Source of the DNA: Methanobacteriota archaeon
GTDB lineage: Archaea > Thermoplasmatota > Poseidoniia > Poseidoniales > Poseidoniaceae
Assembly (NCBI GenBank): GCA_018662715.1
Contig: JABJFP010000156.1
Coordinates: 1-9,277, forward strand
Direction: 5' to 3'
Length of the DNA: 9,277 bases
A model generated the notes under the pieces. That model was not told where the DNA came from. It ran no database searches and was given only the letters and a program-made list of their open reading frames with translations. The position numbers and the translations under genes were made by a program. Shown in pieces: positions 1 to 4,980 of the stretch (its first letter is position 1; every line of letters begins with the position of its first letter).

Positions 1-414
1 AAGGTTTGGCAGACCTTGGACAGTAAATTCTTGATTAAATGAAACAGGGATATCGCCTCCAGCACTAAATTCAAACCAGACTTTTTGCACTCCTTCAGTC
101 AATCCATTCCATGTGACACTTACCTCGACAAAACTTTCTCCTGGAATGGTGATTTCATCTTGAAGAAGACGGTTTTGAGTTGCAATTGAATTTTTGTAAA
201 AAGCGACTTGGACGTTAAACGCATCGCTTTGAGCACTGTTATACAATCCAACTTCAATGTCCATAGAGCCGCCCATGACAGGGTTTTCTGGAGTTAATGC
301 AAGTTGAGCAACACCCGCTTGAACCCCTCCACTATCGCCGGCTTGAACAGGGAGTGGAATCAAAGTGACCAATAACAAGGCTACGATGATGGCGGCCTTC
401 GGCGTTCTCTGCAT
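1..414 (-). CDS. Secreted CARDB-like protein, N-terminal part (cut by left edge)
   Basis: An open frame of 138 codons starts at the ATG at 414 and runs off the left edge without a stop. The first ~25 residues form a classic signal peptide: MQRTPK, then the hydrophobic stretch AAIIVALLLVTLIPLP, then VQA before the likely cleavage site. The mature part has alternating beta-strand character and a CARDB-like pattern (AQLALTPENPVMGGSMDIEV, then NSAQSDAFNVQVAFYKN, then ITIPGESFVEVSVTWNG). CARDB domains are adhesion-type Ig-like modules of exported archaeal and bacterial proteins. An in-frame ATG at 450 would add 12 residues; I prefer 414 because it places the signal peptide at the very N-terminus. 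No clear Shine-Dalgarno precedes either start. The gene diverges from another secreted CARDB protein, which suggests a shared surface-related role. Total length and C-terminal anchor lie outside the window, and the specific function is unknown. Confidence 0.8.
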   Translation of the reverse strand, partial: MQRTPKAAIIVALLLVTLIPLPVQAGDSGGVQAGVAQLALTPENPVMGGSMDIEVGLYNSAQSDAFNVQVAFYKNSIATQNRLLQDEITIPGESFVEVSVTWNGLTEGVQKVWFEFSAGGDIPVSFNQEFTVQGLPNL

Positions 415-423
415 GGATAACAC

Positions 424-435
424 TTGCACGTGCAA
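424..435. repeat. Perfect 12-bp palindrome TTGCACGTGCAA, possible operator
   Basis: TTGCAC/GTGCAA is an exact dyad between the TATA-like element and the ATG at 414 of the leftward gene. It is flanked by a direct repeat CACTTG at 421-426 and 438-443. A perfect 12-bp dyad in a divergent intergenic region is the kind of site a dimeric repressor could bind. No regulator gene is present in the window and the dyad may be chance, so function is unproven. Confidence 0.35.
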
Positions 436-463
436 AGCACTTGAACCCATCTCTTCTTGGCCC

Positions 464-471
464 GTTTAAGC
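464..471. promoter_or_regulatory. Possible shared TATA-like element of the divergent promoters
   Basis: The 96-bp spacer 415-510 between the two divergent genes has one clear TATA-like element, GTTTAAGC. It is nearly symmetric and reads GCTTAAAC on the other strand. An archaeal start site about 25 bp away would give a leader of roughly 18 nt for the rightward gene and about 27 nt for the leftward gene from its ATG at 414. Both are plausible. This is inference from spacing and base composition only; no BRE element was convincingly recognised. Confidence 0.3.
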
Positions 472-500
472 GTGGTGCTTCGTCGCTGAACACATCATAC

Positions 501-508
501 GGGAGGGG
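501..508 (+). promoter_or_regulatory. Shine-Dalgarno-like site for the 511 gene
   Basis: A purine run, GGGAGGGGG (501-509), sits directly before the ATG at 511, with the GGAGG core at 502-506 and four bases of spacing. The spacing is short but usable. It supports the ATG at 511 over the in-frame ATG at 586, which has no comparable site. Confidence 0.5.
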
Positions 509-510
509 GT

Positions 511-2421
511 ATGAAAGCCGGAAAGGGCAAAGGAGGGCGAAAACGGAGGGGAGGATTGAAGGACAATCGCACCTGTCGTGAATGCATGGGACGAAGTCGT
601 ATGGGCATCTTGCTTGTGCTCATCCTCCTAGCGGGGACTGCTCCGCTGCCCCAACAAGGACACACAGCGTCCCTCTCAGAAGCCATTATACCCGCTGAAA
701 GTGGTTCGTCGAGCCTTTCTATCGCCTTTTCAAACGGTCCCGCACAAGACGATGATATTACCGGACTTCAAACACTAACCTTCAGTTTGACTGGAACCGG
801 AACACTGGATTCCCTATTACTCGAAATTACCGATGACGATACCTCTACGTCAACACCCGTTTGGAGTTCAGTCGTGAACCTCACCGAGACCCCTTGGATG
901 TATCCGTTTGACAGCACCGATTACACGAATGGAAGCTACACCTTGCGAGCAACTGGGTGGGATAGTGATGCGGAAGCCAATACAAGCACTCTTTCTGGCT
1001 CCTTCAACATCACAAATCAGGTTCCCGAAATTACCATCTTCACCGCGCTAAATCCTGATGCTGGCACCGGTAGTTCGATCAACGACCGTGCATGGTTCAA
1101 CATACCCGCTCAGGGAGCGATTTCTTTCCGATGGGGAGCAAACGACGATGATTTGAAGCAAGCAACACTCACAACTGTCCCGGGGCCGGGAACTCCAGCA
1201 ACCGACGGGCCTACTTCGCTGGCCTATGGATGGGATTGGGCTTCGGGGAACATGGCTGAAGGCACATGGTCTCCCCGACTTACGGTATACGACCAGTCCG
1301 GACTCTCCAACACCTCAACGTTCCACATTGGTATTGACCGAACAGGGCCAACCATTGGAACGATTACTGTTGGTGACGGTTCAACATGGCATCGTTCAGG
1401 AAGCATTACCATCAGCAACATCATGACTTCGGCCAACGACGGACAAGGGTCCGGCGTCGAGAGCATTCAATACATGGTCGCAGGAGCCTCATCTTGGACC
1501 AGTACAACGAGCGACTCATTGACTCTCGCCTTTGCCGAGGGAACTCATGAACTCATTGTTCGAGCCATTGACCGTGTAGGAAATATTGGTGCCAATCAAA
1601 CGATTGAAATTAACGTGGATGAAACGGACCCTGTGCCGCTCGGATGGACTGTTGACGAACTTACAACCAGTAGAATTGGCCCAGCAAACGTTTCTTTTAA
1701 CGCAGAAGACCTTGGTTCTGGAATGGATAATGTTTCGTCTTACATTCAATATGGATTTGATTCCAACGGCGTTGGTCAAACTCCAGATATTTCAGGCCGA
1801 TGGTTAAATTTGGGCGTAAACGGACTTGACGGCCAAATTGGCCTCTCTAGCTGGGTGACAAAATCCCGCCAGCACATTATGCTCAGGGCGTTCTTACAAG
1901 ATGAAGCAGGCAATACCTACACCACTGAATCTGCTTCCTTCCAAATTCTTCCTGGATTGGACCTCTATTGGAATGCAACTCAAACAAACCTTGACCGTTT
2001 GGTCGTACGACCGGGAGAACAAAACGGAAACATCACCATTACGAGCGTACTTGAATCAAACCAAGATTATCCAGGGAGCGTTATCGTGCGGTTAGAATCA
2101 GCTCCTGCCGACCGATCTTCAACGGTTGAGTGGACGGTAATGGAAACCCGAAACCTGCCCTTTGGAACACTCTCAAACAGTACAGAAACCGTAACTTGGC
2201 AGTATACCGTCCCCACATCGGGACAGTTTGATTTGAGACTTGTCATTGATTTTGCAAATGTTATTGATGAATTCGATGAAAGCAACAATGCGAATTACCT
2301 CGTTGTCACCGGAGCGTCCCTTGATGCTCCAGGAACCGTACCATCGTTTGCCCCATCATTACTCCTCATCATCCTTGTTGGGTTTGGGTTGTCCTTGCTC
2401 CAGCGTAAGACAAGGGATTGA
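511..2421 (+). CDS. Secreted multi-Ig/CARDB surface protein with C-terminal membrane tail
   Basis: A 636-residue exported protein. A strongly basic N-region (residues 3-30) precedes a hydrophobic core (about 31-47), as in a signal peptide; a start at Met26 would give a shorter, more typical one. Four Ig-like beta modules follow at roughly 68-170, 172-278, 281-374 and 375-480. The third has the typical end HELIVRAIDRVGN and the fourth has FLQDEAGN. A CARDB module (about 481-602) ends in FANVIDEFDESNNANYLVVT, a hallmark of that family. Residues 611-636 are PSF, a hydrophobic helix, then QRKTRD, resembling an archaeal sorting or anchor tail. Eleven N-X-S/T sequons are spread along the chain, consistent with a glycosylated cell-surface protein. 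No catalytic motif was seen, so adhesion or a structural role is the likely function. It diverges from another CARDB gene, and the KH gene starts 25 bp downstream. Confidence 0.85.
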   Translation: MKAGKGKGGRKRRGGLKDNRTCRECMGRSRMGILLVLILLAGTAPLPQQGHTASLSEAIIPAESGSSSLSIAFSNGPAQDDDITGLQTLTFSLTGTGTLDSLLLEITDDDTSTSTPVWSSVVNLTETPWMYPFDSTDYTNGSYTLRATGWDSDAEANTSTLSGSFNITNQVPEITIFTALNPDAGTGSSINDRAWFNIPAQGAISFRWGANDDDLKQATLTTVPGPGTPATDGPTSLAYGWDWASGNMAEGTWSPRLTVYDQSGLSNTSTFHIGIDRTGPTIGTITVGDGSTWHRSGSITISNIMTSANDGQGSGVESIQYMVAGASSWTSTTSDSLTLAFAEGTHELIVRAIDRVGNIGANQTIEINVDETDPVPLGWTVDELTTSRIGPANVSFNAEDLGSGMDNVSSYIQYGFDSNGVGQTPDISGRWLNLGVNGLDGQIGLSSWVTKSRQHIMLRAFLQDEAGNTYTTESASFQILPGLDLYWNATQTNLDRLVVRPGEQNGNITITSVLESNQDYPGSVIVRLESAPADRSSTVEWTVMETRNLPFGTLSNSTETVTWQYTVPTSGQFDLRLVIDFANVIDEFDESNNANYLVVTGASLDAPGTVPSFAPSLLLIILVGFGLSLLQRKTRD

Positions 2422-2437
2422 AAAGAGAAGCGCGGCA

Positions 2438-2443
2438 GGGTGA
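2438..2443 (+). promoter_or_regulatory. Shine-Dalgarno site of the KH-domain gene
   Basis: GGGTGA lies three bases before the ATG at 2447 and matches the GGTGA core of the archaeal anti-SD complement. It supports that start. The whole gap to the previous stop is 25 bp and shows no TATA-like element, so the gene may be co-transcribed with the upstream surface-protein gene or use a promoter inside it. Confidence 0.55.
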
Positions 2444-2446
2444 GCC

Positions 2447-3196
2447 ATGCGACAGTCCCTACCACGGGTGCCCAAAGACCGCATTGCGGTTATCATTGGA
2501 GCCAAGGGTGAAACAGCCAGAGCAATCAGAAAGGCCGCAGGTTGTAAAGAGTTCAACATTGATTCTGACCATGGAGACATTGAAGTCCTCTGGGGAGAAG
2601 CAGGCTCTTACGACCCCGTTAAGGCCATGAAACTCCCCGATGTTGTCAAGGCTATTGGACGGGGCATGGCACCAAACGCAGCGGTTACTCTTCTCGAAGA
2701 TGACCATTTTTTTGAACTCGTTGACCTCCGTGATTTTGTTGGAAAGCGGTCCAACCAGCAACGCAGAATTCGTGCCCGAATTATTGGGCGAGAGGGGAAG
2801 ATTCGAAAACTCATTGAGAATCTGACACAGACTCAAATCAGCATCTACAATTCAACCGTAGTCCTCGTTGGAGAAGAAGGTGGATTGTACTCAGCCCGAC
2901 ACGCCATCGAGATGTTAGCAGGCGGCTCGGAACACGGCAGTGTCATCAGTTTCCTTGAACGAGACCGCAAACGAGCCCGTCTTGAATCCAAATCTCTTGA
3001 CGCATTTGAAGAGCGAGAAGACAAACAACGCCCCACATCTGGATTTGACAATCTCGTCCCTGGTCTTGCTGAAATATCAGACAGCCGAAATCATCGCAGA
3101 ATGCGAGCATCACAGGTTGACCCCGAAGATGGCGACGCCGTTTCAGATATGATGGAACTGGCGGAAGACGAGACCGTCAACTGGGAAGAAGAATGA
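2447..3196 (+). CDS. KH-domain RNA-binding protein, archaeal Dim2/Pno1-like
   Basis: A 249-residue protein with two KH domains. KH1 lies at about 7-50 with its GxxG loop GAKG at 18-21. KH2 lies at about 105-160 with GREG at 114-117, in the context RARIIGREGKIRKLIENLTQ. This layout matches the universal archaeal KH protein related to eukaryotic Dim2/Pno1, which binds the 3' end region of small-subunit rRNA during maturation. The assignment comes from family knowledge plus visible motifs. After KH2 there is a ~75-residue charged tail (about 170-249), first basic-rich (ERDRKRARLE) and then strongly acidic, ending NWEEE. This makes it longer than I would expect for archaeal members. The gene normally lies near aIF1A and RIO1, as here, but in this window it is on the opposite strand and its stop codon directly abuts the RIO1 stop. 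It is likely cytoplasmic and ribosome-associated. Confidence 0.9.
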   Translation: MRQSLPRVPKDRIAVIIGAKGETARAIRKAAGCKEFNIDSDHGDIEVLWGEAGSYDPVKAMKLPDVVKAIGRGMAPNAAVTLLEDDHFFELVDLRDFVGKRSNQQRRIRARIIGREGKIRKLIENLTQTQISIYNSTVVLVGEEGGLYSARHAIEMLAGGSEHGSVISFLERDRKRARLESKSLDAFEEREDKQRPTSGFDNLVPGLAEISDSRNHRRMRASQVDPEDGDAVSDMMELAEDETVNWEEE

Positions 3197-4195
3197 TCAA
3201 TTCCATTCTTCTGGAAGTTCAATTTGTTTCACGTGAGACAAATCCATGTTAAGAACTTCATACATCGCTTCTGGAAGGTCTACATCTAGATTGTTTTTCT
3301 GTCCCCATTCAACGAGCCGAGTTACATCCCTTACGAGGAATTCTTGTGATTTGGGATGGCTTTCAACCACACCTTGCCCGACATCAATCACTTTTGCACG
3401 GCCGTCATGCCAGAGAATATTGTACGGAGAAAAATCTCCGTGAACCAAGTTTGCCTTCTGCCATGAAACAGCAAGGAATTCGAGCAAATCTTCGTATACA
3501 GACTGAGGGTCATCAATAAGAACTTCACGAAGTTTTGGTGAAGGAGAATTTTTGGTACCAAGATAATCCATGATGAGGACGTTCTTGTGTATACCTCTCG
3601 GGATTGGGACATTCAAGCCCCAGCGAGCCAATCGGGTCAGATTACGATGTTCCTTACGCACCCATACTTCGACGAGATCTCGGTGCTTGCGCCTTAGGCC
3701 TGTAAAGCGGGGGTCGCCCTCAATGTACTGAACAAGATTCTTGAATACAGCGTTAGATGTATGAAAAATTTTGACCGCTACGGGCTCTCCTGAGAGACTT
3801 GTCCCATGAAAAACGTGAGCTTCTTTTCCGCGAGCAACTGGAAAATCAAGTGTATCAATGACTCCAGTTTTCATTAATTTGTAAAGGGCCATGAGCGTTA
3901 AACGGTCAAACACTTGGTCAAACACACGACGGTCAACCCAATCAAAGGAACCCGTACCCATTGCGCCCTGAATTTTCTCTTCGATGTCACGGAACATTGT
4001 GCTGTAACGCTTTTCTTTCATCCATGCATACTTTGATGATTTTTCTTCCAAATCACGAACAAATTCGTTTTGTTCGTTTCGTTCAAAATCAGAATCCAAT
4101 TGCTCTTCTTTTGACCGCTTCTTATCCTTCTTGAGAGGACGTCGCTTACGTGATTGACGACGGGCGAGTTCTTCCCATTCATCGTCCTTGGCCAT
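3197..4195 (-). CDS. rio1: RIO1-type serine/threonine protein kinase/ATPase
   Basis: A 332-residue atypical kinase of the RIO1 family, which acts as an ATPase/kinase in late small-subunit maturation. Visible motifs in order: P-loop ARGKEAHVFH (121-130), catalytic lysine in AVKIFHTS (Lys142), flexible-loop region and hinge (about 150-213, including RNLTRLARWGLNVPIP and LIMDYLG), catalytic loop VHGDFSPYN (251-259, Asp254 and Asn259), and metal-binding loop IDVGQGV (Asp271). All key residues are present, so it should be active. No N-terminal winged helix of the RIO2 type is seen. About 75 residues precede the conserved core, with a very basic patch at 12-29; archaeal RIO1 proteins are usually near 260 residues, so this extension is notable. 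The ATG is supported by GAGGTG at 4201-4206 with five bases of spacing. The gene follows aIF1A by 23 bp and is probably co-transcribed with it. Confidence 0.96.
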   Translation of the reverse strand: MAKDDEWEELARRQSRKRRPLKKDKKRSKEEQLDSDFERNEQNEFVRDLEEKSSKYAWMKEKRYSTMFRDIEEKIQGAMGTGSFDWVDRRVFDQVFDRLTLMALYKLMKTGVIDTLDFPVARGKEAHVFHGTSLSGEPVAVKIFHTSNAVFKNLVQYIEGDPRFTGLRRKHRDLVEVWVRKEHRNLTRLARWGLNVPIPRGIHKNVLIMDYLGTKNSPSPKLREVLIDDPQSVYEDLLEFLAVSWQKANLVHGDFSPYNILWHDGRAKVIDVGQGVVESHPKSQEFLVRDVTRLVEWGQKNNLDVDLPEAMYEVLNMDLSHVKQIELPEEWN

Positions 4196-4200
4196 GCTGG

Positions 4201-4206
4201 CACCTC
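4201..4206 (-). promoter_or_regulatory. Shine-Dalgarno site of RIO1 kinase gene
   Basis: Read on the minus strand this is GAGGTG, five bases before the ATG at 4195, inside the 23-bp gap after the aIF1A stop. It fixes the RIO1 start and indicates independent initiation within a shared transcript. Confidence 0.6.
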
Positions 4207-4218
4207 ATTGAATCAAGC

Positions 4219-4896
4219 TCATGCGAAGAGCGCGTCAACTTCATCGTCGTCATCGTCGTCGTCGTCATCGTCACCTGCTTCTTCTGGGAATTCCTCAACT
4301 GGAGCAGCAGTAGCTTCTGGCTCTGATTCTTCTTCAACCGTTTCTTCTTCATCGGCAAAGAGGTCGTCGCCACCATCGTCATCAGCAAAAAGGTCGTCCC
4401 CATCATCGTCATCGGCAAAGAGGTCATCTGACTCTTCCTTAACAGGTTGAGCGACTTCTTCGGAAGGTGAACCGGCAGAACTGAACAAATCATCGTGTTC
4501 ATCATCATCATCATAGCGAGTGCTCATTCCGAACATATCGACATCGTCTGGAAGGACCCCTTTTCGCGAGAGATACATGGCCTGAGTTTTGGTATAGCGG
4601 TGCTTAACGTCAGCCTTTGCGTCTTGGAAGTCCCAAGGCCAAACGATGATCAGGTCTCCTTCACGAACCCACTGCCGGCGTCGCATTTTCCCGGGGATTC
4701 GTGCCATTCGGGTTTCTCCGTCAGCACATAGAACGGTCACACGACGACCTCCAAGGATTTGTGAAGCAAGAGCGAACATTTCGTTCACTTTCTTATTGGG
4801 CATTTTGACACGGATTTTACCGTCACTTGAGCCTTCAGGATTCTCAAGACGTGCGAGTTCTTCCACGTCTACTTTTTCCTCATGTCTGCGACCCAA
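4219..4896 (-). CDS. eif1A: Translation initiation factor aIF1A with long acidic DDLF-repeat tail
   Basis: Residues 1-117 are a complete aIF1A: a short N-tail, then the S1-like OB fold with KIRVKMPNKK (28-36), the core GRRVTVLCADGETRMARIPG, REGDLIIVWPWDF (78-90), and YTKTQAMYLSRKGVLP (101-116). aIF1A binds the small-subunit A site during initiation. Archaeal versions are usually about 95-115 residues; this one has 225. The extra ~108 residues are highly acidic, with DDLF at 135-138, 157-160, 167-170 and 177-180, three of them in 10-residue repeats of DDLFADDDxG type, then ten consecutive aspartates (209-218) and a C-terminal DALFA. The start is TTG: an in-frame TGA directly precedes it, so no longer start exists, and AGGTGA lies six bases upstream. 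The next in-frame ATG (Met32) would cut into the OB fold. RIO1 follows 23 bp downstream. Confidence 0.95.
   Translation of the reverse strand: MGRRHEEKVDVEELARLENPEGSSDGKIRVKMPNKKVNEMFALASQILGGRRVTVLCADGETRMARIPGKMRRRQWVREGDLIIVWPWDFQDAKADVKHRYTKTQAMYLSRKGVLPDDVDMFGMSTRYDDDDEHDDLFSSAGSPSEEVAQPVKEESDDLFADDDDGDDLFADDDGGDDLFADEEETVEEESEPEATAAPVEEFPEEAGDDDDDDDDDDEVDALFA
4243..4272 (-). repeat. Ten-codon aspartate run (GAT/GAC trinucleotide repeat)
   Basis: Thirty bases of mixed GAT and GAC codons on the minus strand encode ten consecutive aspartates near the aIF1A C-terminus. Trinucleotide runs of this kind can change length by slippage. The mixing of GAT and GAC makes it an imperfect repeat, which should slow such change. 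Confidence 0.9.
4353..4442 (-). repeat. In-frame 30-bp tandem repeat in the aIF1A tail
   Basis: Two full 30-bp units (4353-4382, 4383-4412) and a diverging third (4413-4442) share the start CGGCAAAGAGGTC or a near match. Each encodes ten residues of the DDLFADDDxG type on the minus strand. The repeat keeps the reading frame and most differences between units are silent or conservative, which fits duplication followed by selection on the protein. Confidence 0.85.
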
Positions 4897-4902
4897 TCAG
4901 TC

Positions 4903-4908
4903 TCACCT
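4903..4908 (-). promoter_or_regulatory. Shine-Dalgarno site that fixes the TTG start of aIF1A
   Basis: Minus-strand AGGTGA with a six-base spacer (GACTGA) to the TTG at 4896. The site's own TGA and the TGA just before TTG are both in frame, ruling out upstream starts, so TTG is the start codon. Confidence 0.7.
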
Positions 4909-4944
4909 GTCTGTGCTATCGGCCTACCCCTCTTGAAGTCATCA

Positions 4945-4977
4945 CATCAAGCAGGCGTTTTAGGAGCCTGCGTGATG
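4945..4977 (-). terminator. Stem-loop after nuoN, possible terminator or 3' end structure
   Basis: Three bases past the nuoN stop, arms CATCA-x-GCAGGC and GCCTGC-x-TGATG pair over 11 of 12 positions (one C/T mismatch) around a nine-base loop (4957-4965). No T-rich run follows on the minus strand, so it is not a canonical intrinsic or archaeal U-tract terminator. It may instead protect the 3' end of the nuo transcript or mark the boundary to aIF1A. The fold is read from the sequence; function is inferred. Confidence 0.4.
4957..4965 (-). promoter_or_regulatory. Weak TATA-like element upstream of aIF1A
   Basis: Minus-strand TCCTAAAAC is the only A/T-rich stretch in the 84-bp gap between nuoN and aIF1A. 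A start site about 25 bp downstream would leave a leader near 38 nt containing the AGGTGA site. It coincides with the loop of the stem-loop described at 4945-4977. The match to the archaeal TATA consensus is poor, so the call is tentative. Confidence 0.2.
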
Positions 4978-4980
4978 GGT

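Noticed and set aside
448..450. ATG at 450 as start of the left secreted protein
   Set aside because: It would add 12 residues in front of a well-formed signal peptide. It cannot be fully excluded, since neither start has a clear ribosome site.
2459..2836. 125-residue minus-strand frame opposite the KH gene
   Set aside because: It lies fully within a well-supported conserved gene, has no ribosome site and shows no recognisable domain.
4353..4442. Regular 30-bp repeats resembling a CRISPR array
   Set aside because: Units are directly adjacent without unique spacers, stay in frame with aIF1A and encode protein repeats.
4154..4450. Plus-strand frame with a long serine run, looking like a serine-rich protein
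   Set aside because: It is the antisense reading of the aspartate-rich aIF1A tail (GAT/GAC read as ATC/GTC in another frame gives TCA/TCG serine codons). It has no supporting homology.
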